Of a DNA stretch of 64,000 nucleotides, positions 25,809 to 34,424 are shown one piece after another; the first letter of the stretch is position 1, and each line of letters starts with the position of its first letter. This stretch comes from Cedecea lapagei (GTDB taxonomy: Bacteria > Pseudomonadota > Gammaproteobacteria > Enterobacterales > Enterobacteriaceae). Below the pieces are notes generated by a model. It worked only from the letters and a program-made list of their open reading frames with translations. It ran no database searches and was not told the origin of the DNA. Where the stretch lies: contig NZ_LR134201.1 in NCBI RefSeq assembly GCF_900635955.1, positions 3,658,001 to 3,722,000 on the forward strand, given 5' to 3'. The translations under genes were made by a program, and so were the position numbers.

Positions 25809-28253
25809 ATGTTGATTTTAAGCATTGTCCTTACCGTTGTTCTGCTGGGTGTGCTCTTCTATCACCAGGCAAATTTGCTGCTTAGCAGCGTGATTCTGCT
25901 GGCCTGGACCGCAGCGCTGGGCTTCGCCGGCATCTGGTCGTTCTGGGTGCTGGTTCCGCTGGCGGTGATTCTGGTCCCCCTGCTGGTCACCCCATTACGT
26001 AAATCTCTGATCTCCGCGCCGGTATTCCGTGGCTTCCGTAAAGTGATGCCGCCGATGTCCCGCACGGAAAAAGAGGCTATCGACGCCGGGACGACCTGGT
26101 GGGAAGGCGATCTGTTCCGCGGCAAACCTGACTGGCAAAAGCTGCACAACTATCCGCAGCCAAAGCTGACCGCAGAGGAACAGGCCTTTATTGACGGTCC
26201 GGTTGAAGAAGCCTGCCGCATGGCGAACGACTTCCAGATAACCCACGAGCTGGCCGACCTGCCGCCTGAACTGTGGGCCTACCTGAAAGAACATCGCTTC
26301 TTCGCGATGATCATCAAGAAAGAGTACGGCGGGCTTGAGTTCTCTGCCTATGCTCAGGCGCGTGTGCTGCAAAAACTCTCCGGCGTCTCCGGGATCCTGG
26401 CGATCACCGTCGGCGTGCCTAACTCCTTAGGGCCGGGCGAACTGCTGCAGCATTACGGCACCGAAGAGCAAAAAGATCACTACCTGCCACGCCTGGCGCG
26501 CGGTCAGGAGATCCCTTGCTTCGCGCTGACCAGCCCGGAAGCTGGCTCTGATGCTGGCGCTATCCCTGACAGCGGCGTGGTTTGCATGGGTGACTGGCAG
26601 GGCGAACAGGTGCTCGGTATGCGCCTGACCTGGAACAAACGCTATATCACGCTGGCGCCTGTCGCCACCGTACTGGGCCTGGCGTTCAAACTGTCTGATC
26701 CGAACCGCCTGCTCGGCGGTGAAGTAGACCTCGGTATTACCTGCGCGCTGATCCCAACCCATACCCCGGGCGTGGAAATTGGCAAACGTCACTTCCCGCT
26801 GAACGTACCGTTCCAGAACGGCCCAACCCGTGGGAAAGACATTTTTGTGCCTATCGACTTTATTATCGGTGGCCCGAAAATGGCCGGTCAGGGCTGGCGC
26901 ATGCTGGTTGAATGCCTCTCGGTAGGCCGCGGCATTACCCTGCCGTCCAACGCCACCGGCGGCCTGAAGTCTGTCGCTATGGCAACCGGCGCTTACGCTC
27001 ATATCCGCCGCCAGTTCAAAATCTCTATCGGTAAAATGGAAGGGATTGAAGAGCCGCTGGCGCGCATCGCCGGTAACGCCTACGTGATGGATGCCGCCGC
27101 GTCATTAATTACCTACGGCATCGTGCTCGGTGAGAAACCGGCCGTACTGTCTGCGATTGTTAAGTACCACTGTACCCACCGCGGCCAGCGCGCCATTCTT
27201 GATGCGATGGATATCGTCGGCGGTAAAGGCATTATGCTCGGCGACGCTAACTTTGTGGCTCGTGCTTACCAGGGTGCGCCGATCGCTATCACCGTTGAAG
27301 GCGCCAATATTCTGACCCGCAGCATGATTATCTTCGGCCAGGGGGCAATCCGCTGCCATCCATACGTGCTGGAAGAGATGGCCGCCGCGCAAAATAATGA
27401 CGTGAACGCCTTCGACAAGCTGCTGTTTAAACATATCGGCCACGTGGGCAGCAACAAAATGCGCAGCCTGTGGCTTGGCCTGACCAACGGCTTAGGCAGC
27501 AGCACGCCAACCCGTGACGCGACTAAGCGCTACTACCAGTACATCAATCGCCTGAGCGCCAACCTGGCGCTGCTGTCGGACGTGTCGATGGCCGTGCTGG
27601 GCGGAAGCCTGAAACGCCGCGAACGCATCTCCGCTCGCCTGGGTGACGTTCTGAGCCAGCTCTATCTCGCCACCGCGGTGCTGAAACGCTACGAAGACGA
27701 AGGCCGTAACGAAGCGGATCTGCCGCTGGTTCACTGGGGCGTGCAGGATGCGCTGTATCAGGCAGAGCAGGCAATTGACGATCTGCTGCGCAACTTCCCT
27801 AACCGCTTCGTGGCCGGCATGCTGGGCCTGGTTATCTTCCCGCTTGGCCGCCGCTACAATGCGCCGTCTGATGTGCTGGACCACAAGCTGGCGAAAATCC
27901 TGCAGGTGCCGTCCGCAACCCGTTCGCGTATCGGTCGCGGCCAGTATCTGGCGCCGAGCGAGCATAACCCTGCAGGCCTGCTGGAAGCCGCGCTGCTGGA
28001 TATCATGGCCGCCGAGCCTATTCACCAGCGCGTCAGCAAAGAGCTGAAACGCAATCTGCCGTTCACTCGTCTGGACGAGCTGGCTAAACAGCTGCTGGGC
28101 GAAGGCAAAATCACCGCTGATGAAGCCGCGATTTTGACCAAAGCCGAAGCAAGCCGTCTGCGCAGCATTAACGTAGATGAGTTTGAACCGGAGGCGCTGG
28201 CGACCCAGCCGGTGAAGGTGCCGGAAAAGCACAGAAAGGTTGAAGCAGCCTGA
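25809..28253 (+). CDS. fadE: Acyl-CoA dehydrogenase FadE
   Basis: This 814-residue flavoenzyme performs the first oxidation in fatty acid beta-oxidation. Two N-terminal hydrophobic segments (ILSIVLTVVLLGVLFYH and the next) suggest membrane association. The acyl-CoA dehydrogenase domains follow, with CFALTSPEAGSDAG and LTRSMIIFGQGAIRCHP, and then the long C-terminal extension typical of enteric FadE. The frame is open 26 codons upstream, but ATG 25809 (MLILSIVLTV) has GGGAG about 9 nt before it and gives the E. coli length. A FadR operator lies just upstream. Confidence 0.95.
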   Translation: MLILSIVLTVVLLGVLFYHQANLLLSSVILLAWTAALGFAGIWSFWVLVPLAVILVPLLVTPLRKSLISAPVFRGFRKVMPPMSRTEKEAIDAGTTWWEGDLFRGKPDWQKLHNYPQPKLTAEEQAFIDGPVEEACRMANDFQITHELADLPPELWAYLKEHRFFAMIIKKEYGGLEFSAYAQARVLQKLSGVSGILAITVGVPNSLGPGELLQHYGTEEQKDHYLPRLARGQEIPCFALTSPEAGSDAGAIPDSGVVCMGDWQGEQVLGMRLTWNKRYITLAPVATVLGLAFKLSDPNRLLGGEVDLGITCALIPTHTPGVEIGKRHFPLNVPFQNGPTRGKDIFVPIDFIIGGPKMAGQGWRMLVECLSVGRGITLPSNATGGLKSVAMATGAYAHIRRQFKISIGKMEGIEEPLARIAGNAYVMDAAASLITYGIVLGEKPAVLSAIVKYHCTHRGQRAILDAMDIVGGKGIMLGDANFVARAYQGAPIAITVEGANILTRSMIIFGQGAIRCHPYVLEEMAAAQNNDVNAFDKLLFKHIGHVGSNKMRSLWLGLTNGLGSSTPTRDATKRYYQYINRLSANLALLSDVSMAVLGGSLKRRERISARLGDVLSQLYLATAVLKRYEDEGRNEADLPLVHWGVQDALYQAEQAIDDLLRNFPNRFVAGMLGLVIFPLGRRYNAPSDVLDHKLAKILQVPSATRSRIGRGQYLAPSEHNPAGLLEAALLDIMAAEPIHQRVSKELKRNLPFTRLDELAKQLLGEGKITADEAAILTKAEASRLRSINVDEFEPEALATQPVKVPEKHRKVEAA

Positions 28254-28255
28254 CC

Positions 28256-28286
28256 ATTAACCCCTCTCAGGAGGGGTTAATTTTTT
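28256..28286 (+). terminator. Terminator after fadE
   Basis: Stem ATTAACCCCTC / GAGGGGTTAAT (11 bp, loop TCAG) followed by TTTTT. Confidence 0.92.
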
Positions 28287-28378
28287 ATAACAAAGAGGGA
28301 AAAAGCGGTTTTTTTATTGCCAACAACAATGCGTTTTCTCGTGCTACAGTGAAAGAAATATTCTGCTATGAGGCTGCA

Positions 28379-29149
28379 ATGGTGTCTGGTCTGAAAGTTT
28401 CCGTTCTGCAACAACCGCTCGTCTGGATGGACGGTGCCGCTAACCTGCGTCACTTCGATATACTGCTGGAAGAGGTACGCGGGCGCGATCTGATTATTCT
28501 GCCTGAAATGTTCACCACCGGCTTTGCGATGGAAGCCGCCGTGCAGTCGATGCCGGAGCAGGAAGTGATTGACTGGATGCAGTTTAAAGCCCAGCAAACG
28601 CAGGCGATGATCGCCGGCAGCGCCGCTCTGCAAACCGAGCGCGGGCCGGTAAACCGCTTCCTGCTGGTCCAGCCGGACGGTAAAGTCCACTTCTACGATA
28701 AGCGCCACCTGTTCCGCATGGCGGATGAGCATCATCATTACCAGGCGGGTGAAGAGCGAGTGATTGTTGAATGGCGAGGCTGGCGTATCTTACCGCTGGT
28801 TTGTTATGACCTGCGCTTCCCGGTGTGGTCACGCAATCGCAACGACTACGACCTGGCGCTGTACGTCGCCAACTGGCCAGCTCCGCGCTCTCTGCACTGG
28901 CAAAGCCTGTTGCAGGCGCGTGCTATTGAAAACCAGGCTTATGTCGCAGGCTGTAACCGCGTAGGCACCGACGGCAATGGCCACCATTACCGCGGTGACA
29001 GCAGAATAATCAGCCCGCAGGGCGAGATCCTTGCCAGCGCCGAGCCGCACCAGGCGGCAAGGCTCGATGCCGATCTTTCGCTGATTGCGCTGCGCGAATA
29101 TCGGGAGAAATTCCCGGCCTGGCAGGATGCCGATCCTTTTAGCCTTTAA
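28379..29149 (+). CDS. yafV: Omega-amidase YafV (nitrilase superfamily)
   Basis: This 256-residue enzyme of the carbon-nitrogen hydrolase superfamily has the Glu-Lys-Cys triad in LPEMFTTGF (Glu43), FYDKRHLF (Lys108) and LVCYDLRFP (Cys142). Omega-amidases of this group hydrolyse alpha-ketoglutaramate and alpha-ketosuccinamate, clearing by-products of glutamine and methionine metabolism. ATG 28379 (MVSGLKVSVLQQ) was chosen to match E. coli; ten more upstream codons are open. It is the last conserved gene before the hpx island, which begins on the opposite strand beyond a shared terminator. Confidence 0.93.
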   Translation: MVSGLKVSVLQQPLVWMDGAANLRHFDILLEEVRGRDLIILPEMFTTGFAMEAAVQSMPEQEVIDWMQFKAQQTQAMIAGSAALQTERGPVNRFLLVQPDGKVHFYDKRHLFRMADEHHHYQAGEERVIVEWRGWRILPLVCYDLRFPVWSRNRNDYDLALYVANWPAPRSLHWQSLLQARAIENQAYVAGCNRVGTDGNGHHYRGDSRIISPQGEILASAEPHQAARLDADLSLIALREYREKFPAWQDADPFSL

Positions 29150-29157
29150 TACGAATA

Positions 29158-29185
29158 AACCGGCCCGCTCAGGCCGGTTTTTTAT
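29158..29185 (+). terminator. Terminator between yafV and hpxK
   Basis: Stem AACCGGCC / GGCCGGTT with loop CGCTCA, then six T. It overlaps the stop codon of the converging hpxK. Confidence 0.88.
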
Positions 29186-30441
29186 TTATCAGCTAACTGA
29201 GTGACGGCGCGAGTAAAAGCCTGGACCGCAAGCGCGACATCGCCTTCCACCACGGATTCCGCCGGATGATGGCTGATCCCCTTCTCACAGCGCACAAACA
29301 GCATGGCGCTCGGCCAGCGCTCGGCAATAGCAATCGCGTCGTGCCCTGCTCCGCTTGGCAGCGACAGGCTGCGCCCCTGAACTTCGCTCACCGCCTGGGC
29401 TAATGTCTCCTGGAGCGCCGCATCACAGGGCGTTGCCGGGATGGCGTAATATTCTGCCGCACTAAACTGCACGCCGCGGCGGGAGGCGATAGCCTCTCCT
29501 TCGGCAAGAAGCTGGCTCAGCAAGGCCTTCAGGCTTTCATCACGCGGGCTACGAATATCCAGCGTTAGCTGAACGTCACCGGGGATAACGTTCACCGCAC
29601 CGGGCGCACAGCTCAACGTTCCCACGGTTGCCACTTCATCGGGACCGTGGCGGCGCGTGGCCGATTCAATAAAAGTCATCCACTCGGCGGCGGCGGCCAG
29701 CGCATCTTTACGCAGCGGCATAGGGACAGTCCCCGCGTGGCCAGCGTGGCCGGTAAAACTGCAGTTCAGGCGACGAGCGCCGTTAATCGCCGTCACCACG
29801 CCAAGCGCCAGCGACTCCTCTTCCAGAACCGGCCCCTGCTCGATATGCAGCTCCAGATAGGCGCTAAAATCACTCGCCGGGCGTTCCGCGCTGGCGATGC
29901 GTTCGGGATCCAGCCCGGCAAGGATCATAGCCTGCGCCACGCTCACGCCGCCGGCGTCTTCACAGCTCAACCAGCCTTCTGGCCAGCTGCCGGTTAGCCC
30001 CCGGCTGCCCAGCAGCGTTATGCCGAAGCGGGTTCCCTCTTCATCCCCAAAACCGACAACTTCGATGGCCTGTTCAAGCTGGAGCTCGTGTTGATGCAGC
30101 CAGGCGACAACTTCCAGCGCACAAAGTACGCCAAGCATACCGTCGTAGCGCCCTGCGTTGCGAACCGTATCAAGATGGGATCCCAGCAGAATGGCCTTTG
30201 CCCCCTCCCTTTTGCCCTCGTAACGTCCGCAAATATTGCCGACCGCATCCTGCCAGGTCGTCATGCCAATTTGTTCCATCCAGCCAGCCACCAGCTGGTT
30301 GGCCTGCAAATGCTGACCGGAAAGGTAAACGCGAGTCAGCTGCCCTGCGCTTTCGCTGATAGCAGCAAGCCGATCGGCCCTGTCCATGACGCGCCGGGCC
30401 GCAGCCAGGGCGCCATTTTTGTCAATAAGCGGCGCAGCCAT
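29182..30441 (-). CDS. hpxK: Allantoate amidohydrolase
   Basis: This 419-residue M20-family amidohydrolase (AllC/hydantoinase-carbamoylase group) keeps the metal-ligand motifs GSHLDTV, RYDGMLGV, GDEEGTRF, LELHIEQGPVLE and the C-terminal SGAGHDA. By family, it cleaves allantoate to ureidoglycine, CO2 and ammonia. The start is ATG 30441, which overlaps the hpxJ stop (TAATG), showing translational coupling. A ten-codon longer form lies inside hpxJ and is less likely. Order hpxJ-hpxK on one strand fits the Klebsiella hpx cluster. I cannot exclude a preference for another N-carbamoyl substrate. Confidence 0.85.
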   Translation of the reverse strand: MAAPLIDKNGALAAARRVMDRADRLAAISESAGQLTRVYLSGQHLQANQLVAGWMEQIGMTTWQDAVGNICGRYEGKREGAKAILLGSHLDTVRNAGRYDGMLGVLCALEVVAWLHQHELQLEQAIEVVGFGDEEGTRFGITLLGSRGLTGSWPEGWLSCEDAGGVSVAQAMILAGLDPERIASAERPASDFSAYLELHIEQGPVLEEESLALGVVTAINGARRLNCSFTGHAGHAGTVPMPLRKDALAAAAEWMTFIESATRRHGPDEVATVGTLSCAPGAVNVIPGDVQLTLDIRSPRDESLKALLSQLLAEGEAIASRRGVQFSAAEYYAIPATPCDAALQETLAQAVSEVQGRSLSLPSGAGHDAIAIAERWPSAMLFVRCEKGISHHPAESVVEGDVALAVQAFTRAVTQLADK

Positions 30442-31682
30442 TAGCGGGTACCCTGCGCGTAGACGTTCCACGCCGCCTGCATCGCTTCACCCTGAACGGT
30501 TTTAAACCCGAGGTGATTAAGCACCGCTTCCAGCGCGGTAAGGGTTTGCAGCACGCAGTCTTTGCGGGCGTTATACCCCATGGTGCCAATGCGCCAGATT
30601 TTACCCTGCAGCGGACCGAAGGAAGTGCCGATCTCGATGTGGAAGTCTTCCAGCAGGATCTTGCGAACCTCTTCGCCGTGAACCTGAGACGGGATCGTTA
30701 CGCCAAGAACGTTGTTCATCTTATGCTCAAGATTGCCGAAGGTTTCCAGCCCCATTCCCTGGATCCCCGCCACCATCGCTCTGCCATGCAGTTCATGGCG
30801 GGCAATACCGGCGTCGAGACCTTCTTCCAGGATAATGCGTGCGCACTCGCGGGCGGCAAACAGCATACTGGTGGCTTCGGTGTGGTGATTCAGACGCTCC
30901 GGCCCCCAGTAATCCATGATCATGCCAAGATCGAAATAGTTGGAGTAGATCATCTCTTCGTCACCGTCCTGATGGGCCGCGGTGCGAATGCCCTCCTCCA
31001 CGCATTTACGGCGACGAATCGCCTCTTCCATCTGCGGGCTAAGCGTCACGGGGGAGCTGCCTGACGGGCCACCGAGGCACTTTTGCAGCCCGGCAGAAAC
31101 GGCATCAAGCCCCCAGGCGTCGGTGAGCAGTTCGTTTCCGCCAAACGACGCCGTAGCGTCGGTGTAGAACAGGACGCCGTGACGGCGACAGATCTCGCCC
31201 AGCTCGGCCAGCGGCTGCAGCATGGTGGTGGAGGTGTCGCCCTGCACGGTCAGCAGTAAACGGGGTTTTACCGCCTTGATGGCGTCTTCAATTTGCTGCG
31301 GGCTGAATACCTCTCCCCATGGCACTTCTATGGTATGCACTTCGGCACGGCAGCGGCGGGCAATCTCACACAGCAGATGACCAAAGCGACCAAAGACCGG
31401 GACAAGAACTTTATCCCCAGGGCGGATTGCCGACAGCAAAATGGCCTCGATTCCGGCGCGGGAAGTGCCGTCCACCAGCATCGTCCATTTGTTCTCCGTG
31501 CGGAACAGCTCGCGATACAGCACCATCACCTCATTCATATAACCGGTCATTACCGGGTCATACTGGCCGATGAGCTGGCTCGCCATGGCGCGTAGCACCC
31601 TCGGGTCGGCGTTGATCGGGCCTGGGCCCATCAGCAGACGGTGCGGCGGGTTGATCTGGGGGAAGTGCTGAATATCAAACAT
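30441..31682 (-). CDS. hpxJ: Ureidoglycine-glyoxylate aminotransferase
   Basis: This 413-residue PLP enzyme belongs to the PucG/alanine-glyoxylate class V aminotransferases. The N-terminus has LLMGPGPINADPRVLRAM, and the PLP lysine is in SAGLQKCLGGPSG. Enzymes of this group transfer the amino group of ureidoglycine to glyoxylate, giving oxalurate and glycine. Start ATG 31682 (MFDIQHFPQINPPH) has AAGGA 6 nt before it; the open frame upstream is untranslated leader. A sigma-54 type promoter lies about 50 bp upstream. First gene of hpxJK. Confidence 0.87.
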   Translation of the reverse strand: MFDIQHFPQINPPHRLLMGPGPINADPRVLRAMASQLIGQYDPVMTGYMNEVMVLYRELFRTENKWTMLVDGTSRAGIEAILLSAIRPGDKVLVPVFGRFGHLLCEIARRCRAEVHTIEVPWGEVFSPQQIEDAIKAVKPRLLLTVQGDTSTTMLQPLAELGEICRRHGVLFYTDATASFGGNELLTDAWGLDAVSAGLQKCLGGPSGSSPVTLSPQMEEAIRRRKCVEEGIRTAAHQDGDEEMIYSNYFDLGMIMDYWGPERLNHHTEATSMLFAARECARIILEEGLDAGIARHELHGRAMVAGIQGMGLETFGNLEHKMNNVLGVTIPSQVHGEEVRKILLEDFHIEIGTSFGPLQGKIWRIGTMGYNARKDCVLQTLTALEAVLNHLGFKTVQGEAMQAAWNVYAQGTR

Positions 31683-31704
31683 GGCGATTCCTTGAGTCTG
31701 AGAT

Positions 31705-31715
31705 TGAAACAAAAG
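31705..31715 (-). promoter_or_regulatory. Candidate HpxU site in the hpxJ leader
   Basis: On the minus strand this reads CTTTTGTTTCA, identical over 11 bp to a site in the hpxU-hpxW intergenic region (32722-32732). It lies just downstream of the predicted sigma-54 start. Assignment to HpxU is inference from the shared motif. Confidence 0.4.
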
Positions 31716-31733
31716 ATTCTTAAAATATTCTTT

Positions 31734-31749
31734 TGCAACTAATGTGCCA
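31734..31749 (-). promoter_or_regulatory. Sigma-54 promoter of hpxJK
   Basis: On the minus strand the sequence is TGGCACATTAGTTGCA, a full match to the TGGCAC-N5-TTGCA consensus with GG and GC in correct phase. The expected start is about 40 nt before the hpxJ ATG. It implies activation under nitrogen limitation by NtrC or another enhancer-binding protein. Confidence 0.75.
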
Positions 31750-31867
31750 GCCGCAGGCAAATTTTTTTCGGCTGGCTACGGGAAAGCCAGCGGGAAAAAC
31801 GGGGTCAGGTAAAAACGATGAACCATTCTGGCTCACCCGTAGCGTGCAGCTGCACCAGGAAGGAGCA

Positions 31868-32707
31868 TTAACGCTGTTCGAGCTCGTCCATCTCTGTATA
31901 CAATTTAGCTATATTATGTATACGCTGTCGGCCGCTGGTCAATGATTCATGGAGCACCGCATTGGCCAGCAAATTCACCAGGCTCATGGCGCTGCTGTAG
32001 CTGTCAAAGGCCGAAACGCTGTCAAGCGGCGCGCTGAGATGCCAGCGAGAATATGCCTCAATCCCAGAAGTAGCGGACTCGCTCAGCAGCACCAGCGGTA
32101 TACCACGCTGCTGCAAACCTGCGAGCAGCGGCTTAATGATGCGCGGCCTGCGGCGGAAGGCTACGGCGACCACGCAATCGTCCGGATCGATATCCACCAG
32201 CTCTTCCGCCAGCGTCTGCCCCGGCTGCGGGAGAAGCTGCACGTTGCTGCGAACCTGCAGAAGCTGCTGGCGTAGGTGCATCGCTACCGGCCAGGAGTTT
32301 CGCATCCCGATGATAAAGATGCGCTTACCGTTAACAAGCGCATTGACCACTTCGGCAAACGGCCCAGCCTCCAGCTGATTGACCAGATGAGTGAGGTTCG
32401 CCATTTCCTGCTTGTAATGGCGAGCCAGCAGCGTGTTGCCCTGCACCGCATCGCGGTTTTCCGTCAGCGGCATACCGCTCTGGCGCAGCGTGCGCAGCTC
32501 CTCACGCATATCCTTATAGCGCTCGTAGCCGAGCCGTTTAAACAGCCGGCTCACGGTGGCCTTAGAAACGCCGGAAAGCCGCGCCAGCTCTGCGCTGTTG
32601 TAGCTGATCAAATCATCGAAATGATCAACGATAAACGAGGCCACGCGCTGCTCCTGCGGAGAAAAGAGCGCCCATGAAGCCCGCAACCTCTCGTCTAACT
32701 GTTTCAT
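31868..32707 (-). CDS. hpxU: RpiR-family transcriptional regulator of purine catabolism
   Basis: This 279-residue regulator has an N-terminal RpiR-type helix-turn-helix (LARLSGVSKATVSRLFKRLG) and a C-terminal SIS sugar-phosphate-like sensing domain (residues about 110-260, KRIFIIGMRNSWPVAMHL). Start ATG 32707 (MKQLDERLRASWAL) was chosen over an extension of 23 codons because it begins the conserved domain. It is divergent from hpxW, and the shared 120-bp region carries a GTTTCA/TGAAAC inverted repeat. In Klebsiella the corresponding gene is hpxU. The effector is unknown; being a SIS domain, it may sense an intermediate or a sugar phosphate. Confidence 0.82.
   Translation of the reverse strand: MKQLDERLRASWALFSPQEQRVASFIVDHFDDLISYNSAELARLSGVSKATVSRLFKRLGYERYKDMREELRTLRQSGMPLTENRDAVQGNTLLARHYKQEMANLTHLVNQLEAGPFAEVVNALVNGKRIFIIGMRNSWPVAMHLRQQLLQVRSNVQLLPQPGQTLAEELVDIDPDDCVVAVAFRRRPRIIKPLLAGLQQRGIPLVLLSESATSGIEAYSRWHLSAPLDSVSAFDSYSSAMSLVNLLANAVLHESLTSGRQRIHNIAKLYTEMDELEQR
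31895..31923. promoter_or_regulatory. Bipartite TGTATAC motif inside the end of hpxU
   Basis: TGTATAC at 31895-31901 and again at 31917-31923, 22 bp apart. The same arrangement, TGTATAC then TGAATAC with 22-bp spacing and the same AAT after the first half, lies between hpxS and hpxC. It is about 210 bp upstream of hpxJ. It probably binds the GntR-type regulator HpxS. Confidence 0.5.
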
Positions 32708-32721
32708 GGTGACTCCTGTAA

Positions 32722-32754
32722 CTTTTGTTTCATCGAAGCCTGACACAGTGAAAC
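32722..32754. promoter_or_regulatory. Inverted repeat between hpxU and hpxW, candidate HpxU operator
   Basis: GTTTCA (32727-32732) and TGAAAC (32749-32754) form an inverted repeat 22 bp apart. The left arm extends to CTTTTGTTTCA, also found in the hpxJ leader. RpiR-type regulators usually bind such repeats in divergent promoters. Confidence 0.45.
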
Positions 32755-32768
32755 GATCTTCGTCAACC

Positions 32769-32784
32769 TGGAACATCTCTTGCT
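32769..32784 (+). promoter_or_regulatory. Sigma-54 type promoter of hpxWXYZ
   Basis: TGGAACATCTCTTGCT fits TGG-N-A-C-N5-TTGCW with one mismatch (A for C), and GG/GC phasing is exact. The predicted start lies about 35 nt before the hpxW ATG. Confidence 0.65.
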
Positions 32785-32829
32785 TCAGCTTTCTCTACCC
32801 GAGCGGAATTCCTGCAAGAGAAGAAAAAT

Positions 32830-34413
32830 ATGCAAAGCAATATGGCCCCCGGCGGCATGGCGGTTACGCCCCATCATCTGGCTTCTGAAAGCGCGCTGTC
32901 CGTCTTACGCCACGGCGGCGACGCCATTGAAGCGATGGTCGCCGCGGCCGCCACCATCGCGGTTGTTTATCCGCATATGAACGGCATAGGCGGCGACGGA
33001 TTCTGGCTAATCGTTCCCCCGAAGGGCGAACCTGTCGCCATTGACGCCAGCGGCGCTGCCGGCTCGCTGGCCTCGCTGGATTTCTACCGGGGTGCAAAAG
33101 CGATCCCTCACCGGGGCACACAGGCCGCACTGACCGTGCCCGGCACCGTCAGCGGCTGGGCAGAAGCGCTTAAAGTTTCAGCGCAGCTTGGCGGCGGGCA
33201 GCTGCCTCTTTCACGCCTGATGGCCGACGCTATTCGCTATGCGGCGGACGGGATCCCGGTCACCGCCTCCCAGGCGCACGCGACGCAAAGTAAATATGCT
33301 GAGCTGGTCAATGTACCCGGTTTTGCTGACACTTTCCTGCAACAGGGTGAAGTCCCGGCGACCGGCAGCCGGTTCACCCAGCCCCGCCTGGCCGCAACCC
33401 TGACGCGTATGACTCAGGACGGCCTGGAGAGTTTTTATCGCGGCCCGCTGGCCTCACTTTTTGCCGAAGAGCTGGCCGGGCTGGGGATTCCTGTTACCGC
33501 CGCCGACCTTGCTGCTCACCGGGCAACGCGCACAAAGCCGCTGCGGCTTGAACATCAGGCAGGTGAAGTTTTCAATCTCGCCCCTCCTACCCAGGGCTTG
33601 GTTTCGCTGGCGATCCTCGGGATTACCGACCGGCTGTCGATGGCCAGGGCGACCGAAGCGCAAACCGTACATCGCATCGTCGAAGCGACCAAAAAAGCCT
33701 TTGCGCTACGCGACGTGCATATCACCGACCCACGTCATGTCACGACCTCCATACAGAATCTGCTGGACCCGGAAGCGCTGGACAAGCTTGCCGCGCAAAT
33801 TGACGACCAGCGCGCCGCCTCGTGGGGCAAAGGAAAAGGGCCGGGCGACACGGTCTGGATGGGCGTTATCGACGGCAACGGACTGGCCGTGTCGTTTATT
33901 CAAAGTATTTACCACGAGTTTGGTAGCGGCGTTGTACTGCCGCAGAGCGGAGTACTGTGGCAAAACCGCGGGGCCTCTTTCAGCCTGGATCCAAATCATT
34001 TGCTCGCGCTGGCTCCCGGCAAAAAGCCTTTCCATACCCTGAATCCGGCGGCAGCGAGACTTGCCGACGGGAGAACGCTGGTTTACGGCTCGATGGGCGG
34101 CGACGGGCAGCCGCAGACCCAGGCGACAATATTTACCCGCTACGTGCTGCAGGGCGTCAATTTACAGGAGGCTATCTGCGCACCGCGCTGGCTGCTGGGC
34201 CGTACCTGGGGGCAGGCGTCCGACAGCCTTAAGCTTGAGAGTCGCTTCAGCCCCGATACTTTTGCCGCACTCCAGGCTCTGGGCCACGAGGTAGAAACGC
34301 TCCCCGCATTCAGCGAAGTTGTTGGCCACGCTGGCGCCATCGTCAGGCACACAAATGGCATGCTTGAGGGTGCGTGGGATCCACGCAGCAACGGCAGCGC
34401 CGCTGGTTTTTAA
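32830..34413 (+). CDS. hpxW: Oxamate amidohydrolase (gamma-glutamyltransferase fold)
   Basis: This 527-residue Ntn-hydrolase precursor is homologous to gamma-glutamyltransferase. Self-cleavage is expected before Thr341 in KGPGDTVWMGVIDGNG, giving large and small subunits with Thr as nucleophile. GSMGGDGQPQ near the end matches the family oxyanion region. There is no signal peptide, so it is cytoplasmic, unlike true gamma-glutamyltransferase. The Klebsiella pneumoniae orthologue HpxW has been shown to hydrolyse oxamate to oxalate and ammonia. First gene of hpxWXYZ, with AGAAG before the ATG. Confidence 0.85.
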   Translation: MQSNMAPGGMAVTPHHLASESALSVLRHGGDAIEAMVAAAATIAVVYPHMNGIGGDGFWLIVPPKGEPVAIDASGAAGSLASLDFYRGAKAIPHRGTQAALTVPGTVSGWAEALKVSAQLGGGQLPLSRLMADAIRYAADGIPVTASQAHATQSKYAELVNVPGFADTFLQQGEVPATGSRFTQPRLAATLTRMTQDGLESFYRGPLASLFAEELAGLGIPVTAADLAAHRATRTKPLRLEHQAGEVFNLAPPTQGLVSLAILGITDRLSMARATEAQTVHRIVEATKKAFALRDVHITDPRHVTTSIQNLLDPEALDKLAAQIDDQRAASWGKGKGPGDTVWMGVIDGNGLAVSFIQSIYHEFGSGVVLPQSGVLWQNRGASFSLDPNHLLALAPGKKPFHTLNPAAARLADGRTLVYGSMGGDGQPQTQATIFTRYVLQGVNLQEAICAPRWLLGRTWGQASDSLKLESRFSPDTFAALQALGHEVETLPAFSEVVGHAGAIVRHTNGMLEGAWDPRSNGSAAGF

Positions 34414-34424
34414 GGAATAAGTAG

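Noticed and set aside
31844..31855. GTGCAGCTGCAC palindrome upstream of the hpxJ sigma-54 promoter as an NtrC site
   Set aside because: The half-sites are fused rather than spaced as in the TGCAC-N-GTGCA consensus, so the match is too poor to claim.
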